A stretch of 64,000 bases of DNA from contig NC_023749.2 in the NCBI RefSeq assembly GCF_000499845.2, positions 11,851,298 through 11,915,297 of the forward strand, given 5' to 3'. This document shows, in pieces, positions 45,808-58,300 of the stretch (position 1 is the stretch's first letter; every line of letters starts with the position of its first letter). A program made the translations under genes and the position numbers. The notes below the pieces were generated by a model, which was not told the DNA's origin, made no database searches, and was given only the letters and a program-made list of their open reading frames with translations. Source of the DNA: Phaseolus vulgaris (lineage: Eukaryota; Streptophyta; Magnoliopsida; Fabales; Fabaceae).

Positions 45808-48800
45808 TCAAGCAGTTTCACCAGACAAAGATGCCTTGATCCTCTCAACAGTGCATGCAATGAGATTGTTGACAGTGGCAACAGATCCAAGAGAAAGCTT
45901 AGCTGTTGGAACCGAATCAACCAGTATTTGAAATGCAACAGTTAAAAGGGATCCACCAGGTCCAGTTTCATGAGATATAGTTCCATCTGGAAGAATTGCA
46001 AACCCTGAAGGAAGAAGTGCGACATAATCTGGGTCTCCTCCATTTAGAACTACATTCATTGCAACAATATCCACTGGAGCATAAATGACAAAGGACCCGG
46101 TTGAATCTGTGCAACTCTCTTGCAATATCAACATGTTACTCTGGCTTGAATTTGCACTCTACAATTTTATATAAGTGAATTAATTACAATTTAGTTAATG
46201 AAATGATTGAAAATAAGTAAAAAATGTATATAAGATATCAACATACATTAACTCGAAGTAGGGACACACAGTTTCCAGTATCTCGTCCATTTGCAATGTG
46301 TGCCATTTCTTGAACAACTCCACCATTGGAAAGAATGTCCCACTGTTGTAAGTGACAAATAGGTAATATTACAGATGTAAAAGAAATGAAAATCAACATA
46401 TTAATCAAAGACTAAACAAATGCTTTTATATATGCTTTAATTCAAGAACAGTTAATTTTCATCCACTATTAACAAATTAAAAATTACTTAGAATATAAAT
46501 TTCAGGGTATTAAGAAAATTATAATTTTATTTTACAAGATAATTTAAGAAAAAATACCAATATAAAAATACTTACATATTTTATACTCAAGAGAAAAGAT
46601 GGTGGGTAAAAAGAAAAGTTACTTTTTGTTCAGATGATATGAAATGAAGTTTGTTATCTAATACAACAATGTCTTATAGATTTGAAAAACATCATTTTAC
46701 ACCAATAGAATCCTAAAATAGGTGTAGAGAAAATGAAATGAGGACCAATTAGATAACAAAGATATCAGCTAACTGTAAAAATAGTGTACGTGGTGTAAAA
46801 GTAGATATCTATAGTTATTCTACCTAACCTTTTTCATCTTACTTATTATGCTTTCATTGAAAAGCATCTATCATACCGTGTTTGGCAATTTGAAAAAGAT
46901 CTGTAATCCAAAACACTTGATAGAAGGTAATTGGTGTAAAAACTAGGCAATTTTCAAAACATGAGAAAGAGAGGGAAGGAGCAATTCATAATAATAAATC
47001 CACCACTAAGCAAGATTACCAAGGAAGGTTAATTATCTATTAATAACTGATCTAGGAGAACACAATAATGCAGCCTAAAAAGTTATTAATCGACTTAATT
47101 AGCCTCTTTGAATTTGTTGGCATACCTCATTCCTAGAGTTCTCGTCACGGAGAAAGTCAAAAACCCGTTTAGGTGGAACTGGAAGCCAAAAAGAAGTGGC
47201 AGCACTGAGAACGATGCCAGGGGGTCGTCCAGGGTCATCCACGCTCTTTCGGGTCATCACCCTTACATCATCAGCACCAGTCCCAGACAGTGTTGTCCAT
47301 GTGTGAGCAGTGGAAGCACTCACTCCAGCACAAAAGCTTATCACCATCCTTTCTGCCAGCTTCATCATACTCTTTCTCCCCTCTTGGTTTGTTATCACTA
47401 AGAACATGACAAGAGTAAAAAGTTAATTACTTTTTAGGATATGGTATAAAGACGAAAGAACAAGAGAATGAGAATCTATGATGATTACCACCAACGTCAA
47501 CCGTGGGAATGTTTGTTGCCATCGCACTTGCGAGTCTTTCACACTGTCGATCTAAGGTTGCAACCCAACGTTTAGCACCAAATGCATGTCCAGAGCTAAC
47601 AAGCTGTTTGTAAAGACTATGAACACCTCTGTCATCCACCTCCACATGCTCCACCCATATGACCTAATTCATAGAGATTATAGATTAAGTCATTGAAAGG
47701 AAAAATGAAATAATGGGTATGGCCTAAGGCTAAAAATCAAAAGTCTCCTACCGAGTAGGTATGGGAAAGGTCAATGTAACTGGTCTTACAATTTCAACAA
47801 CCTTGTAAATGTAAGTAAAAATCCAAGATGTACAAAATTAACCTCCAAGTGTCCCAAATATACCTTTGAATAGCCATTTGGCATTTCTTGAATTAAGCAA
47901 CCAGATGGCCTTCTTCTACATCTGGCTGAAGGACTTGGACGCAAATTATCCAGAGACACATCCACCACTGCCCAAGTCCCATCAGAGTGTTGCTTACAAT
48001 ACCTTACAAAATAACTCTCACGAGTTGGCACAAGAGGTGTAGGTAATTGCAATTCTGCTGTCATCTGCAGGAACAAACAGACAATAGTTTCATTTGTACT
48101 GTTTGTTTAATTGATAAAAGAAATATTTTCTTCTTAATATATATGTACCACTTGTAAGGCACCATTGTAGTTCCCGGCCACCCCTGTTGATAGCACTTCC
48201 AGAGTCATGGCTCTTGAGACTATACCAGAGAACACTGTGGACCATTGGTTCTGAAAAACAAAGAAATCAATGTCAAAACCCAGAGAAATAGTAACATATT
48301 TCAGAAACACAAGAAAGTAATGCAGAACTCTCCTCATTTCTTTAACACCCTAATACATTCTACACATCTATTTATCAGTCTTTCACATTTTTTATTTATT
48401 TCCTTTATACAGTCTGTTTCTCTTCTATCTCATTCCACCTGGTTTTTCTTTTCGTTAATGGGTGTACACAAAAGGTTATTAAAAGTAGAGTGAGGGAATA
48501 GAAACATACTACATCCATGAGAATCTCAACGAGGCTGACATGGTTCATGATAACAACAGCACTTTCTCGAGAAGCTTCACATTTGAAGCCAGTAGGTTTT
48601 GGGCCAATTCCTCTAGGGAAGGACCTGATGTATTCGTCTTCATTGAGTATAGTGGAGGTAGCATCAAGTGTAGTTAACCAAAGAGGATCATTCATTTGGG
48701 CCATTCCAATGAGCTCCTCCATAGCTGCAACAGCTAGCTCTATTATTATCGGTTTATCTGCTTCAGTGGGTCCACTGATTGACCTCAGAAGATCCCCAGC

Positions 48801-50717
48801 TCCATACATGTCCACACCAATCCCTGGCTGGCCTCCAAAACCAGCACCAACTCCAAGTTCTAGAGGACGAGGAGGAAGAGTAGGGGAGATATTTGAATAA
48901 TTCACCACAGGTTTCCCTACATACTTGGCAGCAATTGCTGAAATCCTATCAATCTGTAAAAAGTCAAAAACAAAATATTATAGAATAATCAACTACCCCT
49001 CTGGGTTTGCAACTGTTAGTTCCTTGCTTGGCATGTTAGGTCATCGCTAAGTTGAATCGGATGTACTCATTTGAAAGGACATTAAGGTCCTTCTTAATTG
49101 GTCCACCGAGTAGCTAGAGTAATCAACTAATAAAGTCACATAAAATGTTAGCTATTTAGTTGATGTACCTCTTCTCTTAGCCTTGCATTTTCAAGCCTCA
49201 AGTGATGTTCATCAAATGACATTTCTCCTATAGCCGTTGGTCCACCACAATTAGGACACGAAGCATTGCTAAGAGCTTCCCTATACCTCATGTTATCTGC
49301 TCGAAGCTTCTCATTCTCGGTTCTAAGCTGTGTATTCTCATGCCGCTCGTGCTGTGTCTGCAAAAACAAAACACCACCACACCACTCCCTTTACGAACAA
49401 CTCACACAAAAAGTTAAGCAAAACCTAATACATGCATTAAAGTTATACAGATATATACCTTCATCTGGGTACGCTTGTTCTGAAACCAAAACTTAACCTG
49501 CAATGGTTCTAAACCTAATTCCCTGCTCAGTTCTTTCCTTTGCTTGTCATCTGGGTGTGGACACTCCTTGAAGAATCTGCACCAACATAATTTGATCAGT
49601 TTCTTTAAAAATCTGCTCAAAGCTTCTTTAAAAAATAATTAGAAGTTTTGGGTCTTCAAGACTCTAAATAGCTTGAGAAAATTACCAATGATAGTATATC
49701 TCACTGTACAACATTTCTGTGAAAATATCCATGGTGGCATACTATAAATCTATGATGAAGTTTTGTTATAATAGCTGTATGTTATTTTGACGGGATTAAT
49801 TATTATTAAAAATTCAGAGTGAAGTGTCGTTTTTGTTGTTCATAGTTATATCTGGTTTGCACAGGGATTACCTGTGCTGGTGAAGGATACATGTAGTATT
49901 TTACCCAAAGAAAATCGAGAAGATGGAATATATTTGGGTAACTTACGCTTCCATTTCCTGGATCTGGTGTTGGGTGTGGCGGTGGTAACGCTTCTTTTTG
50001 TTGGGACGAGGGTCTTGGTCGTCACCAGAGGCACCTTCATGGTTTTCACTACCAGACTTGGTGGCACTGTCAAACTCATCTTCACGGATTCGAGGGACCT
50101 CACTTTCCGAAGTGTTCTGACCCATCTCCAACGCTTCCATCAGGTTCGGCTGGAACATTGCTACAGATCTTCAAGGTTCCAGAGGCTTATGGTTTCTCAA
50201 TCTAACAAAACACAGCACAAAAACATGTAGTATAGTACGGTACACTCACAGAGAAAAAGACACAGACATCAACATTTTATTTTTTGGTAAGATAATTTCT
50301 CTTTCTTTCTCTCTATCTTTCTTTCTTTTTTTAACTATTTGTAATTTTTTTTCCTTTTGACTTTTTTTTTGAGAAAATAACGCAGTTTTGGGGAAAACGC
50401 GGCTTTCTAATATCGAGAAGGATATTTGGCCTGGTTGGTTGTACAAAAAAAAAGGGTTTGTTTATTTTGTTGCTGTGATGCATAGTTAAAAGGTGAAAAT
50501 TAGAAACAGGTCAAATTTGTTTCAAAATTTTAATTAAAACCAAGTTTGGGGAATTGTAGAGGTGAAGAATAAAAAAAAGGAGTCAAATGAGTTGAAAGAG
50601 AAGGTGAAAAGTTAAAACACCGACCTGCGCGAGAGTGAAAGTTGAAGATGATCCGAACCCACCAAGGTTATTGTTCTTCCTTGCTATAGTCGAGGGCATG
50701 TTTCTTGCCGGAATCAT
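45808..50717 (-). CDS. HDG2: Class IV HD-ZIP START transcription factor, HDG2-like
   Basis: Eleven coding exons are modelled: 50717-50625, 50149-49947, 49576-49459, 49357-49169, 48953-48510, 48250-48149, 48064-47864, 47663-47489, 47397-47126, 46342-46247 and 46158-45808. All are GT-AG, the phases close, and the product is 747 aa. The homeodomain is about residues 82-138 (ending [13 protein letters not shown]). The zipper-loop-zipper is about 139-225 with loop CPNCGG at 172-177. START is about 268-495, and the C-terminal HD-SAD region ends [13 protein letters not shown]. The family controls epidermal and trichome/stomatal differentiation in the nucleus, with START a candidate lipid-binding regulator. 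HDG2 rather than ATML1/PDF2 is my reading of the N-terminus (MIPARNMPS..., [20 protein letters not shown]). The nearby symbol should be treated as 'HDG2-like'. Confidence 0.92.
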
Positions 50718-51402
50718 AATACTGCCTTGTATTTTTCACACACCTCAAAAACCACCACCACCAACATTTATATGTTGAATTGACTCTCTCTCTATATTCG
50801 TATCACTTTCTCTCTCTTACCAGAAGGGTTGGTTGGGTTTTCAGAGGTCCTTGGATAGAGAAGAAGAAGCTTAAGAGGATGAGTCCTCGGATTCTGTCAG
50901 ATGGCAATGTCAAAGCGAGTCAGTGTGTTACTACAAAACTCAAATATACGCAAACGTGACCTCCAAGAGAAAAAAAAAATTAAAAAAGAAAAATCAAAAT
51001 GTTCAAAAACAAATATACCCTATATATAATGACATATATATATCAGTGTACATATGAATTAAAAGCCAAGAAATACTGATACCCTTCTCTGATCTTGCCT
51101 TGTCAAAGAACAAAATCAAAACTTTCTTTTGAAAAAATCTAACCACCACGAAGATCTCAGAGAATCCTACACACGCTTCATATATTTCATGATATTTTTG
51201 TTTTCTCACAGACCTAACCTTCCTTTTTACTCTAACCCAGCCCTAGTTTCTAGCCACTTTCTAAAAAACTGTTAGAACTCAAAAAACATGTACCAAACAC
51301 CTCATTACTAGTTTCTTGAAAAACCAGTGACCTTACAGAACTGTAACAAACCATGAATATGAAGATGCCACAATAGTTTTACTTACAAACTCTTTAACTT
51401 AC
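50718..51402 (-). other. 5' leader / leader intron of the HD-ZIP IV gene
   Basis: On the minus strand a donor CTG|GTAAGTTAAAG at 51402 and a candidate acceptor GGCAG at 50722 would remove a leader intron and place the start codon four bases into the next exon. GA-rich runs (near 50790-50815) also occur. The junctions are predicted from motif only. Confidence 0.4.
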
Positions 51403-51900
51403 CAGTGAGGGGTGGTGGAAGATGAAGGTGTAGTAGATCTGTTTTTGGACTATAAACCGGTGGAAAAGTGGGGACCCATTTGAGGGGAGGGGTTTGGGAT
51501 AGGTATGTATTTAAGTTGTTTATATGGCAAGAAAAAAGAAGATGATGGTATGGCAAAAGAAGGTGGTGGTGTGTTAGGGAGAGAAAGAAGGAGGAAGAAG
51601 AAGAGGAAGAAGAAGAGATAGGGACAAGGGCATTGAAGGAGGGAGGGAGAGAGAGGGAAGTGGGGAACAGATGGAGGAAAATGTGGCAGCGAAGAGTAAT
51701 TGCAGAGCGTATAGAGAGGGTGCAATTGCATTTAATGGAGGGCAAAAGAGGTGTAATTGCTAGAGAGGGGAGAGAGAAAGAGACGCAGCATATTTTTGGT
51801 GTATAAAATTTGAAGAGTTGACGGTGCAATGCAATGCAAAACAATGCAACGAATGACGGCTACCAAACACAAAATGCTAAGTGCTATGCTGCTATGTTCA
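51403..51900 (-). promoter_or_regulatory. Probable 5' untranslated exon and promoter of the HD-ZIP IV gene
   Basis: CT-rich on the transcribed strand (51440-51790), with CTTCTTCTTCCTC-type runs often seen in plant leaders. The 153-codon frame here is low-complexity Ser/Pro/Leu and is not taken as a gene. The transcription start cannot be placed. Confidence 0.45.
51727..51738 (-). promoter_or_regulatory. L1 box within an HD-ZIP IV binding site
   Basis: Minus-strand TAAATGCA at 51734-51727 is an exact L1 box (TAAATGYA). The plus strand GCATTTAATGG at 51728-51738 matches the HD-ZIP IV consensus GCATTWAATGC at ten of eleven positions. It lies about 1 kb upstream of the start codon of a gene whose own family binds it. 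Confidence 0.65.
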
Positions 51901-53303
51901 AATTAATTTCTTCCTGTAACTCCATTAACATCTTTCTCTTAAGCTACACTATTCTTCCGTTCGGATCATAAGTGTAAATATTTCCACTAAGATAACAGTA
52001 ATGCCTCAAGAATTACAAGAGCTTTTCTTCAAAATATTATCAATGTTCTTTAATGCCATTTTTAATATGATTTAATGCCATTCTTAATATGCTTTTAATG
52101 AAAGTCTTTTACCACAGAGACGCTGGTCAGAAAGACTCTACTATTTCCTTGGTAATTGAGATTTCTGTAATGAAATATTCAAAGTGAGGATTATGAAAAA
52201 GGAAAACAGGGTTACAATTGGTGAGTTTTTTATTATTTTTTTTACACATGTTTTATTATTGGAAGTATATGTAAGATTATTGAAGTTTTTCCTCTGCGTA
52301 TGTAAGTTACTATGAATTAATTAATTAATTAATTAAATTAATTCTATATTAGTTTTCCTGAAGTTGTCTTTTATTATTGATAATTTTGTTAAGTTAAAGA
52401 AATTAAGCAATTGAATAATTTCATTCAGTGAAGTGAAGTGTAATTGATCAAAGAATTAAAATAGTTTTTATTAGAAATATTATTAATGCTCTTTACTCTG
52501 AATTTTAAATGCTTTTGATGTGATTTTAAATTTAAATGTGATTTTTAATGATTTTTCATTTCTATTTGTTTTACCAGAGACGCTTGTCAGCAAGAGTCTA
52601 GTGATTAGTTTGCATTGAGAACCTTTTTGGTGAAATATTCATAGCAATCCTTAAAAGGAAAACTAGGAGGTTTTTTTTATTGAAAGAAAACCAGGAGTTA
52701 AAGAATAAGGAAACCACGAAAACTTTCCTTCATATGCATAGTTTGTGAAATTTTAAACTTTTTCGAGGAATTTAGTTTATCATATTTTCTCTATCTATAA
52801 TATTTAACCATTAAATTTACTTTTTAAATAAAATATTTGAATTAGGTTATTAATTTATTCTTTTGTGTTTTTGACAAAAAATATGCCGTTCAAGTTTATT
52901 ATGATTACAAAATCACAACATTTTTCTTTCAAATATTCTCTTGTACCACAGATATATTTTAGAAAATAAAATTCTTCTAGATTAGTCTTTATTTTACAAA
53001 ACTATTAGTGTATTGGTTTTTTTTAATTAAGGTTACCCTATCAATACTTTACGCAATAAAAATAACATGAATAATTAATTAGAGAAATAAAAGTACTTCA
53101 AAAGTAACATAACTTTTTTTTGTGAAATTCAATATTTTTTATATTTGTGTCAAAATATTAAACGTCAAAGGAAAAGATATGAAAATATAACTGTATTTTT
53201 AAGGCCCGAACTCGTAGATTATTATGGAATAATTTTATATCAAACAATTGAAAATTTAATTAAGTAGAGAAATTAGGTTATTTGTAGTTAATATGAGGAG
53301 ATA
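51901..53303. other. Intergenic, no gene seen
   Basis: AT-rich. Two related blocks with TTTTACCAGAGACGCTTGTC-like sequence near 52110 and 52570 suggest an old local duplication. Confidence 0.5.
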
Positions 53304-53695
53304 ATATATGAGATAATTTATTCATTCCTATATTATGAACATACGGGTTTTAATTTGGAAACTTTAATAATCAAGATTTTTGTATCATTAAAATAATTAC
53401 AAAATATGGATATTTTTTCAAATTAATTATTAAAATAATAAAAGGTATAAAATGTTTTAATAAAATAAATATATTTCTTATTTTTTTTTCCATCTGTTTC
53501 TCTAATATATGAGATAATTTATTCACTCCTAGTATACGGGTTTTAATTTGCTAACATTAATATTCAAGATTTTTGTATCATTAAAATAATTACAAAATAT
53601 CGATATTTAAAAAAAATTATTAAAAATATAAAAAGTATAATTTTTTTAATAAAATAAACAGATTTCTGATTTTTTTTTCATCTGTTTCTCTAATT
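53304..53695. repeat. Two-unit tandem duplication, period about 201 bp
   Basis: ATATATGAGATAATTTATTC begins each unit at 53304 and 53505. Both continue with ACGGGTTTTAATTTG, AAGATTTTTGTATCATTAAA and end CATCTGTTTCTCTAAT. Confidence 0.8.
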
Positions 53696-54754
53696 TGCTT
53701 ATTTTAAAAATAAGCAATTTTCTGTTTTTTAAGAAGTAAACCTGGATGAGTTTGTTTGGACTATTGTTTTTCTTAAAAGTATAAAATAAATTTTTTTTAT
53801 ATGTATTTGTCTAACCCACTTCCTTAAAAAATAATTAGTTTTTATTTATTTTATAAATAAATCTATCAACTTCTTAAACAAGTGATTATTTTAAAAATTA
53901 CTTATTTCAAAATCACTTATTTTATAAAGTTTAACAAACTGACCTTTTATCTACTATTTAAATAAGTCGTTAAAATTGTTTATTTCAGAAATACTCTCAT
54001 TTAAAGTATAAACAAATTGGTCTCCTATCTACCTATTTAACCAAGTGATAATCCAATAATTTATCACATCATGGAGAAATTTGATAGAGCCTATTTTGGA
54101 TTAAAAATAATGGTTTATCTTTTTTAAAAGTGTATAATGTGAAATCTCTGTGATTTTTTTCCTTCTTTCTAGTGGTTTTCTCACTCTATCTATTATGTTC
54201 TTTATTTTTCTTTTAATAAAATATTATTTTCATTTCTTTTCACAAAATAGCTTCTACCAACTACAAAGTGGCATAATATATAACAATTTTACTCCATCAC
54301 AATTAAATTTAGAATAAATTTATGGTTTAGAGTTTAGAATAAGTTTTTTTTTAAAAAAAAAAAAAAACTCTCATCTCTTTAAATTTGTGGCATGAGTTCT
54401 ATTTTTTTTCAAGAACATAACCTATTATACACTAGGTTACAGTATCTCGAGCATTTCCACTTTAACAATTTTTAATTTAGAGTAAGTGCACTTTTCCTTT
54501 TTTTCAAAACTTTATTTTTTTAGACTATCGTGTGAATGTTTTGACTTTTTTTTTATTAATTCTGTAAATTGAGAAAGTGAATTATGTGATTCTCTTAATT
54601 AGTTGATTTTGTTATATTATTAATGGACGTTAGATTTTCACATACCTTTTACATTGAAGAATAAATATATTTATGAGATTATAAATTTGTGAATGATGTA
54701 ATAAGAATTTGATAGAGAATAATATCTTTAAAGAATATGATTAGAATAACTTTT

Positions 54755-54960
54755 GAATGACTTTGATATCATCTTAGTAAGTAGATTTTAAGTTTTACTC
54801 AACTTGACAAAATCGACTCAGAATCGCTTTGTAAAGTGAATTTTAAACCCATTGCAATTTGGCGTATGTGTAAACCTCACTTTACAAGTTGTTTGTACGA
54901 GGCTAAGTAAGACTTAAACCTAGTTCTTAATATGATATTAGAGTCTATCATAGAAAGATT
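54755..54960. repeat. Degenerate dyad-type repeat with GATATCAT...ATGATATTAG ends
   Basis: The left half TTTGATATCATCTTAGTAAG matches the 63785 repeat. The right half CTTAATATGATATTAGAGTC is its complement, so the unit is a foldback. The interior has CCTCACTTTACAAGTTG. The stretch 53696-54754 is AT-rich with no gene. Confidence 0.5.
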
Positions 54961-55145
54961 TGTTGGGTCTATCGTGTTACCCAATATTAGGCCACTATTA
55001 GACCATCCACAAATATTTAACTTCACATTTGAGATGTTCAGTCTTCAACAAAGTAAATGTATATTAGATATTTCATGTTAACTAGAGATAAAATCAAATT
55101 ACAAGATATAAGTGAAAACAAATATCATCTTATAAATTAAATTAA

Positions 55146-55335
55146 TTTTGTGAAATTTAGTTAAACATAAATTTATTTCTTAATTGTGTTATTCTTATGA
55201 TTTCAATTATACATGTATATAATGTAAGCAAATCTCACCTTATAAATTCATTTTTGTGAAATTTAGTTAAACTTAAATTTATTTCTTAATTGTTGATTCA
55301 TTATGATTTCAATTATACATGTATGTATATTAATT
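55146..55335. repeat. Tandem duplication, period about 106 bp
   Basis: TTTTGTGAAATTTAGTTAAA begins at 55146 and 55252. Both are followed by TTATTTCTTAATTG and GATTTCAATTATACATGTAT. The surrounding 54961-56369 is very AT-rich with no gene. Confidence 0.75.
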
Positions 55336-56540
55336 TTGCTATTTTTTTATTAATAATAAATAAAAAAAATAAATGATACCTTAGTATTAAAGGATATTTA
55401 TATACTTTTTGGGTATTGCATATAACATCTAATTCTTATAAAATAAATTCTTGAAACAAAAAATAGTTCAATTATTTACGTTAGTCTTTCATATAAATTA
55501 TTATTATTAAAAAGATATTGTCAAGTCCTTAAGACCTTGTTATTCTTTTCTTTTCTTAACAAATGTGAAAAGAATTAAAATTATTAAAAAGAAAACTTTA
55601 AGAATTAAAAGATATTAACCGTCAATAGATGTCTTCATAATGTTATTGACATTGGTATTACTCTTTTTAAATTTTTTTACTATTTAAAATATTACATAAT
55701 TTAAGAATTAATTGATATTTTATTATATTATTTAAAATGAAAAATAAAATTATATTACTTTGTCTTATTCTAACTATAACACATTTTAGAAGAAGTTATT
55801 TTTTTATAAGATATGTTATAAATTTAATACAACTTTATATTTGTTTTCCTCATTTACCTCTATTAAAAGTTATGCGTATTTGTAATAAATGATGAAAGAA
55901 AAATTTTAAATTTATTAATGATCAAAGTTAATTTGGTACATTAATAACATTTTTAAAAATCAACTGCAAGAAAACTATTAAATATGAATTAATTTTAAAA
56001 ATAAAAAATAATTGATCACTATATTAATTAAATTAAATATTATTGTAAAAATTAAAAAAAATTGATATCTAAAATAATTTTTATATTAATAACATTTATA
56101 AATTAGTTTTTAAATTTTTATTCAATTAACTAAGAATTTAGAAATTAGTTTATAAATTTATTAATAATAAAAATATTTTAAATACTAATAATTTTTTTAA
56201 TTTTTTTAATTTTTATAATAATATTTAATTTATTTAATATAATTATTAATTATTTTTTATTTTTTAAAGTAGTTTTTAATTAATGATTTTCTGTAATAAA
56301 TTAATGTAAGATATTAGTGTTTTTAAAATTTTCAACAATACTTTGTATTTTAATTATACCAATTAACTTGGTCGGCGACGGCGCGATAGTCTGCCAAGAC
56401 GTTGGTAGTAGCGCAATGACTCTCTACGTCTGCGTACAAGGTGTATTCTTTCCTTAAATCTTTTTCTTTATAAAGGTGTTTCTTCTTGGAACTTTTATTG
56501 CACACAAAAAGTTTCCACCTTTTTCATGTAGCCACTTCTA

Positions 56541-56655
56541 ATTTGTGGTAAAGTCAAGATTTTTATCAAAATTTGCGGTAAAGTCAAGACTTTTATCAAA
56601 ATTTGTGGTAAATTCATGACTTTTATCAAAATTTGTGGTATACTCAAGATTTGGT
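56541..56655 (+). repeat. Tandem 30-bp repeat in the LINE 5' region, about 3.8 copies
   Basis: Units start with ATTTG(T/C)GGTAAA at 56541, 56571, 56601 and 56631 and contain TCAAGA(T/C)TTTTATCAAA. The spacing is exactly 30 bp for the full units. Confidence 0.9.
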
Positions 56656-56707
56656 GTTGTGGTGGTATGGTTATGCAGGGGTGGTGTGGTGAGTAGTGAC
56701 TTTTGGA

Positions 56708-58300
56708 ATGGCGGAGGATTTTAAGGGTTTCCTTATCCCATGGACTTGTTTGAAGGATTGTGAAATATCTCATGCGAAGACGGTATATGATAAGCCTGGA
56801 CAAAGGAAAACTTTTGCTCAGACTTTGGGAACTACATGTGATATTTCTTAGTCTGAATTACCACTCCGTGTATTAAGGGAGACATGATTGTGGTCCGGAT
56901 AGATGAGGTATATTACTTGGCTGGACTTGAGGATTGCAAGATCCATCTTCATAGTCAAGTTATTCTTTCTAAGGGGGATAAACCCCTTACACCCCTAGAT
57001 TTAACTAAAAAATTGCACTCGGTGTGGAAGGCTCTTGGACCGTGGAAAGCAATTCCTCTCGGGAAGGGTTTTTATGAGTTTGAGTTCGCTTCCTTAGAAG
57101 ACCTGCGATGGACCCTCGGGATGGGTTCCTTGAAGTTATCTCTGGGTTTCTTGAGATTGTTTGCCTGGACAAAAGACTTTGTTCCAGCTACTATGAAGAG
57201 TACCAAAACTCAGGCCTGGGTTCGACTATATAGGTTGCCTTTGGAGTATTGGAGATCAAGGGCAATTTTTTCCATCATCAAAGGTCTTGGTACTCCTTTG
57301 TCTTTGGATGAGAATACTATGAGAAAGAAGAGGGGTATGTTTGCTAAAGTGTTGGTGGATATTGATATGTTGTCTCCTCTTACCGATCACCTCTTGGTTG
57401 AACATTCAGACTACACTTTTGTGGTTGGTGTGGAATATGAATGGCTACCTCCTTTTTGCTCTCAGTGTAAGATGATAGGGCATGAGCTTGATAAGTGTCG
57501 GGTCATACATGATCAGGGTCGTGTTCCTGGGCCTCAACAAAAATCTTCTCAGAAGATAGTTTTCGATGAACCGGATAAGGGGAGGACTGTGGCTTCTAAA
57601 CAACGTCAAGAATATCGGAAGAAAGATTCGCAGCCGAAGCTCGTGGAAGGCCCCACAGATAATTCAAACTTTGTTGTTCCTGGCGAGGGTAATGCAGGGT
57701 CACCCTTGGGTCACCTTGCTTCCGATAAACTAGGAGGACTGGAAGATGATTTTGCTGATATGCCTCCTCTTGAGGATGCCTCGGATCACGAATCCAAGAA
57801 AGGGTTATCCACTCATACTTCGGATTTTCCAAAACAAGGACCTGCTGTTATGCAGGGCAAGGGCTCAGAGTCTCATGCTCCTATTGAGGATCTTCATGTG
57901 GAGGTCTCACCTCTTGTGGGCTACTTCACATATAGTTTCTACAATATCATTCACTACTCCTATGGATGGTCATCACATGTTTGCAATTGTGACTGTACCA
58001 TCCCTGTCGTTGGTCCTGCAAAATCACTTTTCCTCTCTCGAGGGTTTGGAAAGTACAGATGTGGGAGGTGATCCTTATATTGGTACGTCTACTACCATTG
58101 TTGAATTTAATTATGACCATATCACTGTTGAAAATCATATTGGGTCAAAATTTTGGGCTGATCCTAATGAAATGGAGGAGGATGCTAGTAATACTGGGGA
58201 GGAGATAGTTCGTACTAAAAGAAAACCCGGGAGACCACCTAAGGGGACTGGTAAAGCCAAAAAAACTATTAAGACAGTTCTCACCATAACGTCGCAATGA
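56708..58300 (+). pseudogene. LINE ORF1: DUF4283-type RNA-binding protein with zinc knuckle
   Basis: Near 56708 a start (MAEDFKGFLIPW) leads into a frame broken near 56850. The open stretch 56884-58071 has YLAGLEDCKIHLHSQVILSK, the DUF4283-type core (KALGPWKAIPLGKGFYEF, AQWVRLYRLP-like) and a CX2CX4HX4C knuckle CSQCKMIGHELDKC near 57460-57500. Around 57930-58060 the coding sense shifts to another frame that ends KRKPGRPPKGTGKAKK, an AT-hook-like tail, with stop at 58298-58300. Confidence 0.82.

Noticed and set aside
51383..51844. 153-codon minus-strand frame upstream of the HD-ZIP IV gene
   Set aside because: Low-complexity Ser/Pro/Leu/Phe from the CT-rich leader; no homology signal.
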